Assembly: GCF_037325665.1 (NCBI RefSeq)
Contig: NC_090246.1
Location: 16,529,297-16,593,296 of the forward strand
Source of the DNA: Littorina saxatilis
Taxonomy: Eukaryota > Mollusca > Gastropoda > Littorinimorpha > Littorinidae
Reading direction: 5' to 3'
DNA: 64,000 nt
Shown here: positions 14,401 to 23,888 of the stretch, one piece after another
Position numbering within the stretch: position 1 is the first letter of the stretch
Layout of the letters: every line of letters begins with the position of its first letter
Notes under the pieces: model-generated
What the model was told of the DNA's origin: nothing
Database searches by the model: none
Seen by the model: the letters and a program-made list of their open reading frames with translations, nothing else
Program-made: the position numbers and the translations under genes

Positions 14401-17400
14401 GCACACGTTTGCTTTAGTAGTGGCAAAGAAGGAAAGCGTGTGACATTGTTATTTATATATTTTTCGTTCATTTTAAGACCACCGGCCTCTTTTAAAGACT
14501 TGATTTTATCAAGTTTGTACAGGTCCACATTTTAAGATGTCTTAACAGGAAGGTTTCCATCACACGGTCCATTCCTTGTCGTGGTGTGATGGCTTGCGTG
14601 CCCCAGTAACCCGGAGAGCTATGCCAGCGGGAGCTTCAGCTCCTGGTAGGGTCACCCTTGCTGGACAGGTCGAAGGATAGAGGTCAGACAAATTTGGACC
14701 ACCTCATTCAGAGGTTTGCGTAGGGCCAACAACCCTGCCTAAAAAACAAACAACGTTACAGAAGCATTGACGACAGAAGACGTCAATGGCCTATGCTCCG
14801 CTGGGAGCAAAGGGCCTAAGTAAGTAAGTAACAGGAAGGTTTGGTGTACCTGCAAAATCAAGGGACACAAGCCCTGTGCACTTGTCCAACAGTCGCACCA
14901 CACAGTCGTCAGTCAGATAGCTCCCTGCCGCCTCCTCTTGGTTCACCGCTAAGTGTTGCACACACGGTGATAGCCTGCCTAAAGCGCTCACCATCTGAAA
15001 CAGTGTGTGATTGTTATGGTACATTGCTACCTGACCTTGGTTCACTGCTACATGTAACACACAGTGACAGCCGCCTATAGCGCTCACCATCTGAAAGAGT
15101 GTGTGATGTTATGGTATAGTGCTACCTATCCTTGGTTCACTGCTAACACGTACACGGTGACATCCACCTATAGCACTCACCATCTGAAACAGTGTGTGAT
15201 GTTATTGTACAGTGCTACCTGTCCTTGGTTCACTGCTAACACATGGTGACAGTCGCCTATAGCACTCACCATCTGAAACAGTGTGTGATGTTATTGTACA
15301 GTGCTACCTGTCCTTGGTTCACTGCTAACACATGGTGACAGCCGCCTATAGTACTCACCATCTGAAACAGTGTGTAATGTTTTTGTACAGTGCTACCTGT
15401 CCTTGATTCAACAGTAAGTGTTGCACACATGGTGACAGCCTGCCTATAGTGTTCACCATCTGAAACAGTGTGTGATGTTATTGTACAGTGCTACCTGTCC
15501 TTAGTTCATCGCTAAATGTTGCACTGGAAAAACCTACACACATAAACACACACATACACAGATGAAAATATTCATTATACTCCTCAAATACACCGTGACA
15601 CACTCACCTCACAGTAAAACTCCTCACACCACTTGCTGACTACACTGTCCATGTACACACGACCACATTCTGCGTTTTCAGAGGCCATATCATCGTGCCA
15701 CCCGTAGGGTCTTGGACCGAGCCACAGCTTCAATTCACAAAGATCTAGGTTATCTCGCAGACACGCCTCAAAGCAGGTCAGGGGAAGTTGTCTGTTCCGC
15801 AGGTATTGCAACTTGACATCAGCAGAAAAGGCCAAAGCTTTGAGGTTTGACTTGAACATTTTGGGGCAAGGCAATGTAACTGCTGATTCTGCCAACGACT
15901 GCACTGACGACTTTTGTGATGTCAGTGACACTTTTGTCAGTGACGCCTCTGTCAGTGAATGTGGATGTGTTCCTTGTAATGTTGATGTCGTCAACAGTGG
16001 CTCATGTGCCCTTGGTGATGTCACTGATGCTAATGATGTCACCAACACTGATGATGTCATAGTTGTCACTGACAATGGTGAATGCAAGGTCATGCCTGCT
16101 GTCACTGATGATGGTAGCTGACCACTCACACTAACTGCCGTGAAATCTGCTGCTTCACACAATGTCCGACTCTGCTGCCCGCTTGTTGATTTCACACTGT
16201 GGCCGTGACTTTTGCACTCTGCTCTCTGCTGATCGGCATCATCTCCAGTGGTGGCACTGCCCCGGCAAACTGCGTCGCTCATTTCTCTTCTATCAACGCT
16301 CCTTCCGCCATCACTTCTCATTCCAGTAACACACTCCGCGCATGCATGATCACCCAGCTGTTGTAAACTTGGGCCATACGTTGCATGTACGTCTTCACTG
16401 TCACTTGCTTGATTGCAGTTTTCATCGCACTTTCTACAAATAATACATTCCTCACAAATGTTCTCTGCTGTTTGTTCAGCAAGCTTGAAGTGAACTTCAA
16501 CCTGTTCAACCCCGATCACTTCAGATGGGTGATGGGTGTGTCTGTTTTCTCCCCTGGTGAGGACTGTATCAACTAAAGGCACATTGGTACTAGCAGGAGC
16601 AAATTCAGGCTGGTGATCAACATCCCTGCTGTCACCATGGTTGTGGTTGCCAAAACAACCAGGGTCACCCCAAACTGGAGAGAAAGCAGTAGCATTGCTG
16701 GGTTCAGTGACATCATCAACCTGACCTGTGACATCAGCCTGACCCATGACATCATCAGCCTGACCAGTGACATCATCAGCCAGACCTGTGACATCATCAG
16801 CCTGACCTGTGACATCATCAGCCCGACCTGTGACATCATCAGCTTGAACCGTGACATCATTAGCCTGACCCGTGACATCATCAGCCTGACCTGTGACCTC
16901 ATTAGCCTGAGCCGTGACATCATTTGCCTGACCCGTGACATCATCAGCCTGACCCATGACATCTTGAGACTGACCTGTGACATCATCAGCCTGATCCGTG
17001 ACATCATTAGCCTGACCCGTCAAGCTGCTTTTACAGCTGCCGTCTTGTGAACTCCTGTTTGGTGACCTTGACACACAGCCTTTGCTATGGAGATACTGAC
17101 TGGCCGAGACCCTGCTGTGGCCACACAGGTAGAGCAGTCCCTCAAAGTCAACCTGGGAGACACAAGAATGAGAAGGTAATGATGGGGTGTGTAAGATAAA
17201 TAATGGAGGGTGTAAGAAATGTGTGTGAGGTGTGTGTGTGTGTGTGTGTGTGTAGATGCGTGTGTGGTGGGTGTAAGATAATCAATGTGTGTGTGAGGTG
17301 TGTGTGTGTGTAGATGCATGTGTGGTGGGTGTAAGATAATGATGGAGGGTGTAAAATAATCAATGTGTGTGAGGTGCGTGTGTGTGAGTGTGTGTGTGTG

Positions 17401-19224
17401 TAGATGCATGTGTGGTGGGTGTAAGATAATGATGGAGGGTGTAAGATAATCAATGTGTGTGAGGTGTGTGTGTGTGTGAGGTGTGTGTGTGAGTGATGCA
17501 TGATTTTGGGTGTGTGTGTGTGCGTGTCGGTGTAGATGCATGTGTGCATCACACATGACACAGTTGTGCAGGTACACACCCCACACCTGACAAGGTCTTA
17601 CCTGGGTGTGCTGCAGGTTGACGGAGCGCAGGGAGGGGCCGCACAGTGAACACAGGTGGAGCAGACCTTCGCTAGTGAACCCCCTACACCTCGACACGTC
17701 CACTGTCACAAGTTGGGCTGCAAACTTCCCAGTCATTTCCCATGTCTGTCAACACACCACACAAAGCATATAGCAAACTCGCAGAAACAGGTCTGTTTTG
17801 TCATTGTTCAAGAAGTTGAGGTTTGATCATCCTTCTCTTTACAGGTGAAACCCCTCTTAAAGACCTGTGGATTCAAATTTAGCCTCTTAATCACCTTGAA
17901 AACCCTTTTCTCTGATTTTCTGTTCTTAATCTCTGTTTTGAGACTACCTCCACTTTCAAGATTTTTGGGGGTCTTACAAGGAGTGGGTTCAAACGCAGTC
18001 ACATTTCTGTTTTTTCATCACCCTCTTTTAGAGCTTTATATTTCAGACAGTGTCTGATGTAACTAACATTATACAGACCCCCGCCGCTGATATAACTTAT
18101 ATTTAACAGGCCCCTGTCTCTTATACATTTCACAGCCCCCTGTCTCTTATATAACAAATACATTTTACAGACCCCTGTCTCTGAAGATGTGTGTTTCTAA
18201 GACTCTTCAGCATTGAGAGAGTGCCACCTTTGTAGACAGTTTGTGTGAAGCGTAGATATAGCTGCAAGTGCCATCTCTTTCATTACGCACAGACCTGCTA
18301 AGTTTTCTCTCTTTTTTTGTCATTCCCATCCAATCATCAGCTTAGACTGAATTTCTTCCAAACGCCTTTCTGGTCAACATGATTTCTGAAATCCACAACA
18401 CTTTTCGAACTCAACCTTCACGTCTTCAGAATTTCAAAACATAAAATATTATTCATAAAATGTTATTCATAATTTGTTTTTAAACTTTTACAAAATTCAA
18501 AGAAGAGTACATGTAATAATTAATAATAATAACAAGAAGAGCAAACGCTCGATCGAGTCACTTTCGCAGTTCTGAATATTATATGAGGCATCAGATGGAC
18601 AGGAAGAAATTGCTATTCACAACACAATGAGTCACGTTCACATAAAATTTGAGCCCGGTCACTTTTATAGTTTCCGAGAAAAGCCCAACGTTAAGTTGTG
18701 TGTTGCCGAACAGAAAAGGCTAGTTATCTCCCTTGTTTTTCTGATAACGTTCGTAAAAGGCTACAGATGTAAATACTTTGATGTAAAGAATAATCCTACA
18801 AAGTTTCAATCACATCCGATGAACTTTGTCAAAGATATAAAATGTCTAATTTTTCCTTTGACGCTGACCTGTGACCTTGAAAAAGGTCAAAGGTCAACGA
18901 AACCATCGTTAAAGTGTAGAGGTCATTGGAGGTCACGACTAAACAAAATATGAGCCCGATCGCTTTGATAGTTTCCGAGAAAAGTCCAACGTTAAGGTGG
19001 TGTCTACGGACGGCCGGCCGGACGGACAGACTAACACTGACCGATTACATAGAGTCACTTTTTCTCAAGTGACTCAAAAAATCACTTTTCCACAGCGCGA
19101 GTCCCATCATATGACTCCAGGCCCTTTACAATTTCATTCTAAAACAAACGAGCACACAAATAACTGAGATAAAACAACAACAACAAAAACACCAAGCAAA
19201 CTGGGCTTAAATGACAAAAGATAG

Positions 19225-19291
<67 letters not shown>

Positions 19292-19753
19292 GTGTTCCAT
19301 TTTCCAAATCTGTCCCATCACCAAACTGTGGTCAGCAGCGTACCTGCAGAGCCATCTCCCGCTGTGCCTGAGAGGCCAGGTCCTCGAGGAACGCTGTGTC
19401 TCCCACCAGCGTGTCGGCCAGCATCAGGTGCCTGAGGAGTGGAGCTGTTCTCACCAAGCCCTGCACAGTGTCGTCAACATTTCATTATGTTTTGTCTTGC
19501 ATACATGTACACTGTACCTGATCGACACAAAACTCCCAAAACCTTACTTATGTCCTTGAGTGAATCAATCTCCTGAGACAAAAAACAAAACAAAACCACA
19601 AACAAAACTACTTGACACAGAAATACACATGTACACTCACATTAACCGTGACACACACACACACAAACTCACACACCCCTTTAAAGGCCCCATATCTTCT
19701 GTTGCTTCTCACTATCCCTTCTCTTCTCCTCCACACCCTTTGCCTGACAACCC

Positions 19754-19787
<34 letters not shown>

Positions 19788-20793
19788 ACATACAATTCTC
19801 TGCGTCCCAACTACCACAACTTACCTGAACATCTTCATCTGTGACCGTGCATGAGCTAAGGTTGAGGGTCACAAGAGAGGTCAAGGCTGACTGCGCAAAC
19901 GTCACAATGGTTGCAATGTCAAGGCCATCACAGTTCTTCAGGGACAGTGTGTTAAGAGCCGAACACCTGTGGAATCAGCAACAAGATACAATGCTCAGCA
20001 TAACAAACAGAAACAATACCCACATATGTCAGCACCACAAGCAATAATGATCCGTTTCTCTAACAGAAAACTGTAAGTACTGCTTCTACTGCATACACAA
20101 TAGAAAGATCGAGTGTGTGTGTGTGTGTGTGTGTGTGTGGTGTGTTTGTACATGTATGTGTGTGTGTGTGTGTGTGTGTTTGTATACATGTGTGTGTGAG
20201 TGTGTTTGTATGTGTATGTGTGTGTCTGTCTCTGTATGTCTATGTCTGTGTCTCTGTGAGTATGCATACGTGTGTATGTGTGTGCAGAAGATTGTGTCTG
20301 TAAATCTGCCTGCCTTTGTGGCAGGATAAATGTCTCTCAATTTGTAATTAGACAGTAATTAAACAACATTAATTTCTTGCTTTCAAAGCAGAGTAAAATG
20401 GAACAAGTACATGTTTTATGAAGCATGTCAAAGCGTCATTCTAGAAGCCGCCCAGAGTCTTGTTTCTTGCAACATCCTTGTTACATCCTTGTTACGCCTG
20501 TCAAGCAGTCCTTACTTGCTGAGAATGTGTAGCACATCCTCCGTCACCAGGTGGCAGCAGTCTTGCAGGGAGAGTTGTCGGAGAGACGCCGGAGCAAGAC
20601 AGGTGATGAGTCCCGAAGACATCCTCTCCCTATTTCTCAGGAGCAGAAAATTCAGGACCTCCTCTGACTCCAGGTCTGCTGGGTTGCTGTGGTTCAGTGG
20701 TTGTGACGCCCAGAACATGTCCAGCATGTGATGAGCGTAGGTCAGCTTAGCAATGAAGCTCAGTCGTGACGGTTGTATGAAGGTTTCAGTCAT
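7005..20793 (-). CDS. Leucine-rich-repeat protein (AMN1/FBXL-like), 10 coding exons, 1056 aa
   Basis: Coding exons, 5' to 3' on the minus strand: 20793-20516, 19966-19825, 19460-19344, 17745-17602, 17152-15608, 14994-14850, 13541-13411, 8830-8569, 8041-7928, 7297-7005. Every junction is GT-AG, phases match, and the sum is 3171 nt including the stop. The product is a chain of cysteine-containing LRRs of the kind seen in AMN1 and F-box/LRR proteins, such as SLRQLSLQDCCHLVTEDVL, LVSLDFAGCFALTDDAF and SVDLSYCSLVDEEAM. Such proteins usually act as adaptors; many are substrate receptors of SCF ubiquitin ligases. I see no F-box, signal peptide or membrane segment in the first 90 residues (MTETFIQPSRLSFIAKL), so ligase function is not shown. 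The start ATG lies 5 nt inside an exon preceded by a good acceptor, so at least one untranslated upstream exon is expected. LRRs occupy about residues 65-245 and 665-1000, split by the exon-5 insertion. I cannot name an orthologue. Confidence 0.85.
7370..7927. other. LRR-gene last intron with simple repeats
   Basis: GTGTGGCGTGTAG-type runs at 7390-7470, an AGACAGA-rich stretch at 7640-7760, and (AC)n at 7881-7922 that touches the exon-9 donor. No coding signal. Confidence 0.5.
9305..10473 (+). mobile_element. 5'-truncated L2/CR1-like LINE (reverse transcriptase C-terminal half)
   Basis: The plus-strand frame 9311-10141 encodes the second half of a non-LTR reverse transcriptase: GAPQGTVLSPFLFSLYTADF, the catalytic box as FADD (ITKFADDTGL), LNVGKTKEMIMD, YKYLGVIIDNKLTW, RLYFLRKLRSF and the end RYRNSFIPSAIHIFN. 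Palm motifs upstream of GAPQG and the endonuclease are missing, so it is a dead-on-arrival 5' truncation. The 3' UTR runs to a (TATTG)n tail at 10450-10473, as CR1/L2/Rex-type elements have. The frame is still open over 276 codons, so the insertion is fairly young. It lies antisense in intron 7 of the LRR gene. Confidence 0.88.
10474..11184. other. LRR-gene intron 7, unique-looking sequence
   Basis: No motif or repeat boundary is recognised. A 95-codon open frame crossing the LINE tail (10449-10736) matches nothing known and is not called. Confidence 0.35.
11185..11514. mobile_element. PIF/Harbinger-like MITE (GGCC ends, TTA duplications)
   Basis: TTA then GGCCAAAAAAAAAAAATTGT and GTTTAGGGTAACCCGACC at the left; the inverse GGTCATGTTACCCTAAACAG and TTTTTTTTGGCC then TTA at the right. 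The interior is A/T-rich with a poly-A centre and an (AC)n run. A 3-bp TTA duplication with GG-starting TIRs is the PIF/Harbinger signature. A near twin lies at 23889-24228 in the opposite orientation. Confidence 0.78.
11515..12269. other. LRR-gene intron 7, nothing recognised
   Basis: A 102-codon plus-strand frame (11786-12094) has no motif and no recognisable homology; no exon is called. Confidence 0.35.
12270..13118 (-). repeat. Full-length TTTAGTCAAG repeat element
   Basis: Inverse copy of the 4916-5777 element. It begins ACAAGTCGCGTAAGGCGAAA and CATTTAGTCAAG and ends with the hairpin CATTTAGTCAAAACTTGACT. Internal blocks match in order, including the (CA)n stretch at 13016-13047. Confidence 0.8.
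13146..13399. mobile_element. pogo-like MITE with internal 29-bp expansion
   Basis: Starts CAGTGGAACCTCCCTATTAA after TA and ends near GGGGGGTTCTACTGA. The inner block ACTGAGGCCCTTCCTTTTTA is tandemly repeated about five times at 13240-13350, making this copy longer than its relatives. The right end lies 11 bp from the donor of LRR-gene exon 7. Confidence 0.75.
13605..13740. repeat. (TC)n / (TG)n microsatellite cluster in LRR-gene intron
   Basis: CTCTCTCTGTCTCT runs at 13601-13676 and TGTGTG at 13717-13738. Non-coding. Confidence 0.9.
13749..13891. mobile_element. Palindromic MITE, 143 bp, inverted arms GCTATTCCGACTTGG
   Basis: Left arm TGCTATTCCGACTTGGTCGT and its continuation GTGACAGA..TTTTCTTC are mirrored at the right end (GTCACACGACCAAGTCGGAA then TAGCA). 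Arms of about 37 bp match almost perfectly and weaker pairing continues to the centre, so the unit can fold into one long hairpin. No target duplication is obvious. Confidence 0.75.
14560..14835 (+). mobile_element. Retroposon fragment with structured 5' region and (TAAG)n tail
   Basis: GTCGTGGTGTGATGGCTTGC and the following 90 bases look like the conserved 5' leader of some invertebrate non-LTR retrotransposons (from memory). A helix CCAGC (14624-14628) with GCTGG (14660-14664) encloses two further hairpins, GGAGC/GCTCC and AGGGT/ACCCT. It ends in TAAGTAAGTAAGTAA at 14818-14832. Short body with an LTR-free tail suggests a LINE-derived SINE-like copy. Confidence 0.5.
14991..15520 (-). repeat. 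Tandem array carrying the exon-6 splice acceptor, about 6 copies
   Basis: A unit of 89-98 bp is repeated from the 5' edge of LRR-gene exon 6 back into the intron. The acceptor string TTTCAG or CTTTCAG followed by ATGGTGA recurs on the minus strand at 14991, 15087, 15180, 15269, 15358 and 15456. Each unit also repeats coding-like sequence for the exon start (MVSA to HLAVNQ) and a shared intron stretch. Only the copy at 14991 continues into the rest of exon 6, so it is taken as the true acceptor. Confidence 0.85.
15520..15607. other. Short intron-6 flank between array and exon 5
   Basis: ACACAC-rich spacer leading to the exon-5 donor at 15607. Nothing else seen. Confidence 0.4.
15608..17152 (-). 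CDS. Exon 5 of the LRR gene: 515-codon insertion with heptad coding minisatellite
   Basis: A single phase 0-0 exon (residues 228-742) that interrupts the LRR solenoid. It opens with LRR sequence (VDFEGLLYLCG). About 15 copies of a 7-residue unit follow, consensus QADDVTG, encoded by a 21-bp minisatellite at about 16720-17035. Next come about 300 residues rich in Ser, Thr, Asp and His, without a recognisable fold but with a Cys cluster (ENICEECIICRKCDENC). LRR-like sequence then resumes (LPLTCFEACLRDNLDLCEL to WCEEFYCE). The other exons are 114-293 nt, so this one is about ten times larger. The whole stretch has no stop in this frame. Because the repeat length is a multiple of three, other frames are also open, and those readings are shadows. 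An unseen internal intron is possible. Confidence 0.75.
16720..17035 (-). repeat. 21-bp minisatellite coding for QADDVTG heptads
   Basis: About 15 tandem units of 21 bp, one of them shortened by 3 bp so the frame is kept. Units differ mainly at one or two positions (QANDVTD, QADDVTG, QSQDVMG, RADDVTG, LADDVTG), as expected from slippage or unequal exchange followed by point change. The array lies wholly inside exon 5 of the LRR gene. Confidence 0.9.
17170..17595. repeat. (GTGT)n-based minisatellite in LRR-gene intron 4
   Basis: A unit of about 80-100 bp (GTGTAAGATAATGATGGAGG, GTGTAAGATAATCAATGTGT, GTGTGAGGTGTGTG, TAGATGCATGTGTGGTGGGT) recurs about four times. His/Thr-rich readings of the other strand are artefacts. 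Confidence 0.8.
17845..17995. mobile_element. Degraded pogo-like MITE
   Basis: GTGAAACCCCTCTTAAAGAC to GGGGTCTTACAAGGAGTGGG retains the family's AAGACC blocks and inverse end, but the CAGTGG termini are worn away. Confidence 0.5.
18000..18529. other. LRR-gene intron, no recognised element
   Basis: A short repeat CAGACCCC(T/C)GTCTCT with TATA(A)CTTATA-like spacers recurs three times at 18075-18185. The rest shows nothing. Confidence 0.4.
18530..19082 (+). repeat. Interspersed repeat ending ..GAGTCACTTTTTCTCAAGTG
   Basis: Contains two similar segments (GAGCCCGGTCACTTTTATAG at about 18650 and GAGCCCGATCGCTTTGATAG at 18951, each followed by TTTCCGAGAAAAG(C/T)CCAACG). A GACGGCCGGCCGGACGGAC stretch lies at 19008-19026 and a terminal hairpin at GAGTCACTT/AAGTGACTC. 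It has the look of a dispersed element; class unknown. Confidence 0.5.
19228..19288. repeat. (AC)n microsatellite
   Basis: Pure dinucleotide run about 55 bp downstream of the exon-3 donor of the LRR gene in transcript order. Confidence 0.95.
19756..19787. repeat. Poly-C tract
   Basis: Uninterrupted run of more than 30 C in intron 2 of the LRR gene, about 40 bp from the exon-2 donor. Length is likely uncertain in the assembly. Confidence 0.85.
20112..20285. repeat. (GT)n-rich low-complexity tract
   Basis: GTGTGT with TATG and TCTG interruptions in LRR-gene intron 1. Non-coding. Confidence 0.9.
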
Positions 20794-20818
20794 TGTGCCT
20801 GAAACCAGACTGTGTGTA

Positions 20819-21000
20819 CAGTGGAACCCCCCTTTTAAGACCTCCAAAAATTCAAGATACTGAGGTCTTAAAAAGGATCAATTTTTAAAATGAAGGTCAT
20901 TAAAATTGACAGAGGTTATGAACAGAAAATCTGATAAATCAAGGTCTTAAAAAGGGAGAAGTCTTAAATTAAATGAGGCTAAGTGTGGACATTCTACCAC
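20819..21000. mobile_element. pogo-like MITE beside the first coding exon of the LRR gene
   Basis: CAGTGGAACCCCCCTTTTAA after TA at the left; the right end is worn (GGACATTCTACCAC). Its left terminus is 18 bp upstream of the splice acceptor used by the start-codon exon (acceptor 20800-20799), so the intron's branch-site region lies in or against the MITE. Confidence 0.75.
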
Positions 21001-21820
21001 AAATTGCACTCAGATGTAGCATAGATAACAAACCAGACATGGCAGAAATTGTTATATATCTTGATCGTATATTATACTGAAACAAAATCAGTATAAGAAC
21101 AAGAGCCATATGACTTCAAACTCACACAATAACAATTATCAAGCTGGTCTCCAGAGATAGATATTGCCTTTGACATACATTCATTCTTCATCGGAATGTT
21201 TTCAAGCATATTCTGCAGGAAGGAGGGAGGAGTCTGTGTGTGCAAAGGGACAGAGGGAAGCAAAAACAGCATTGGAAGGAAAACTAGCCATATTTGTCTT
21301 CGTCAGTTCGTGTGTTACCGTTCTTCTTCGGTGGCAAGAGTTTGCACGACTTGAGTTGAGCTCTAGCTGAGATTAAACCTTTTGTTCAAATCATTTTGCA
21401 GATTCTCGTTGAAAGTGCGCCATGGTCTTGCAAAATACATGGTCAGCAGAGAGAAGCCACGTTCCAGTACATACTTTTACGCGTTTACTTTCCCCACCCG
21501 GAGCTGTCTGCGTCCGAAGTTACTTTTTAACAAGAGTAGTTTCCCTTTACGACTTAAAACCGAAATACTGGAAATAACTTCAATTAAGTTACCACGCCGA
21601 TTAAACACAGGGTGGTGCCATGCATATTACCATAGACCTATTATAATACACACCACGAACGGCGTGTCGTTTTAGCATTTGCTTTCCTTGTTCGTTTCTT
21701 GCCTGATAACAGTTATGCAGGAGTCGAGTTTCAGTAGAGATTTTAGTCCGGGACAAACGGCTGCACAGAGAGTGCACTTTATCCAGGGTTAAAGTGTCTA
21801 ACCTTGACTTGTGCATACAG
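21001..21820. other. Upstream region of the LRR gene
   Basis: The LRR transcript probably starts here or further upstream, but I can assign no untranslated exon or core promoter. No other gene is seen. Confidence 0.3.
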
Positions 21821-21821
21821 G

Positions 21822-21990
21822 GGCCCGGGTAGCTCAGATGGTAGAGCTCTGGATTTGTGATCCTATGGTCGCGGGTTCGAATCCGGGACGAAAACGGATC
21901 AACTGTATGTGCAGACTCAGAGACGGTATCCATGTTCCACTCCCGTGTCACCACTGTGGCACGTAAAAGACCTTGGTCATTCTGCCATAA
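21822..21990 (+). mobile_element. tRNA-headed SINE (tRNA-His-like head)
   Basis: Head GGGCCCGGGTAGCTCAGATG to GCGGGTTCGAATCCGGGACG has box A and box B at tRNA spacing and GTG at the anticodon position. A non-tRNA body follows (GTATGTGCAGACTCAGAGAC, GGCACGTAAAAGACCTTGGT). The same body occurs inverted at 23398-23612. The tail is not seen. Confidence 0.7.
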
Positions 21991-22753
21991 GTGTACTCAC
22001 GTGTGAACGAAGGCGATGGAACTTATAATTTACGACGTTTCGACTGTAGGGTCTTCCTCAGGAAGTAGGACCGTGGCGAAACGTCATTAATTGTAAATGT
22101 TTTTGTCTTCGGTCACACGACAGTTCAGCAATTTTTGGTCTTTCAATTATTTTCCGCTCTCACTCGCGACGGTCAGCATTTTTCTTCTGTTCATTTCGTA
22201 GTTGTGTCTTTCTTCCTTCCACACAGGTTAATGATCGTGTCCGCCCACAATCGTTTCTAACTGATGTCTTCCCGCCCATCTTACTTTGCGACTGCTTGTT
22301 TTGTGATCCTGTTCACTTCAGTTTACCTGAGTAAACATGTAGCAGTTGTTTTCTTTCATTTATTCTTCAGACACTGTTTCAGACTAGTCCCTCTTTAGGG
22401 CGAGGGCCAGATGAAAAAAAAAAGAAGATCACAGTGCTTACTGTATATTACCCTCGTTAGATAAAGAATTGTTATTGTCATTGTCATTGTCATCCTGTCC
22501 GTATTTCTTCCGAGACAGACTCAGTGATGACTTTCCGTCCGTTATGGTTTATTTACTGATGTCGTCCTGTCCTAATTGTCTTCCTGCTCGTTTCCTTATC
22601 TGTGGCTGTCATCTTTACAAAATTGCTCTGCTATTTATTCTCTCACGTCCGCTGTCTACTTTTGCGATTTTTTGGTGGACATGCATTGAAAAAGCTTTGA
22701 AAATAAACGGTCACATTGAGAGTCACTGTACGGTTTTTCTGTTTTTGTTTGTT
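21991..22753. other. Intergenic between the LRR gene and the secreted-protein gene
   Basis: A short inverted pair GACGTTTCGACTGTAGG / GTGGCGAAACGTC lies near 22030-22085. No coding exon is recognised. Confidence 0.35.
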
Positions 22754-22756
22754 TGT

Positions 22757-22925
<169 letters not shown>

Positions 22926-23397
22926 GTGGTTGTTGTTGTTGTTGTGAATGTTTTCTTTAGGGAAAGTGAAAGCGTTGTGTACAGAGAAAGTAGATTTTTA
23001 CACGGCAAACGAATTACTGGAATAAGTGTAAAGGCACGCATGGACATCGCCACTAGGCCTTCCACCACCACCAACAACATCAAAAACGGACTTTTTATAT
23101 AAATAATTACCAACAGACATGGCAATTCAAATAATGTTGTTCCCTATTATGCTACAATGCTCAAGTAGCCTACTAGCGCTCAACTGAAGTAAGTTATCAG
23201 TCATTTTAAACTTGGTGAACCGTGCAAGCTTATTTCATAGTCGACTAAGCCAGAAAAATAAGAGGACTCTATACGTCGTTTGGGAATGTACATGATCTAC
23301 ATGGATGTCTGGAAGACGGTGAATTGGTGTTTCTAATGTGTAGGAATATTTCAGTTCATTGTCATTCCGGGCCATTAAGTTTACTATCCCATATTGC

Positions 23398-23612
23398 TGG
23401 AAAGTTCGAGTCGCTTCCTCCCAGTGGAAAGCTAGCAGCAACGTAGTCGCTCTACCCAGGTGTGTGCGTATTTTGGTGGAATCAGCCATCTGCACTTATT
23501 GCAGAATGGCCGAGGTCTTTTACGTGCCGCTGTGGTGACAAGGGGTGGGACATGGATACCGTTTCTGAGTCTGAACATAAAGATGACCCGTGTCCGTTCC
23601 TGCCTAGATTCG
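23398..23612 (-). mobile_element. SINE body, inverse copy of the 21822 family
   Basis: GGCCGAGGTCTTTTACGTGC and GATACCGTTTCTGAGTCTGA are the reverse complement of the body at 21905-21980. An extra upstream body part (GTCGCTCTACCCAGGTGTGT) is present. The tRNA head side is eroded. Confidence 0.6.
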
Positions 23613-23888
23613 AAAACGTGATCCTGGGATAATTATTTGTCAGATTATAGCAGCCTGAAGCCTGACACTGGGGTCACGGTGTTCTTAGCTGAAAGCTAAT
23701 ACGTGTAATTTGAATGAGCAATCATACAGAAAACCTGACCTAGGCTCACTTCCTTGCGTTGAAAGGTTCTAAATCGCAAACTTGATCGAATAAATGGAAA
23801 AGAACAAACCGCGAGGTCTGATTCGTTTAAATCATAACAAACCCCAACTTCAACCAATCCAACATCGCGGCTGGATCCCACCCGGTTA

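Noticed and set aside
14991-15520. CRISPR-like array (regular repeats)
   Set aside because: The repeats run head to tail with no unique spacers and include a splice acceptor; the genome is animal. The same applies to 29870-32690 and 58494-58779.
16573-17050. Second minus-strand frame (MMSRIRLMMSQ..) and plus-strand frame (..ISLTCDIISL..) of about 145 codons
   Set aside because: Shadows of the 21-bp minisatellite whose real reading is QADDVTG in LRR-gene exon 5.
17020-17736. LRR exon 4 and exon 5 as one continuous 238-codon frame
   Set aside because: The His/Thr-rich middle is the (GTGT)n minisatellite intron; clean donor and acceptor sites at 17601 and 17153 remove it in phase.
21822-21895. 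Functional tRNA-His gene
   Set aside because: The cloverleaf is imperfect, there is no Pol III terminator after it, and a SINE body follows directly. The same holds for the heads at 29405-29478, 42990-43064 and 50110-50178.
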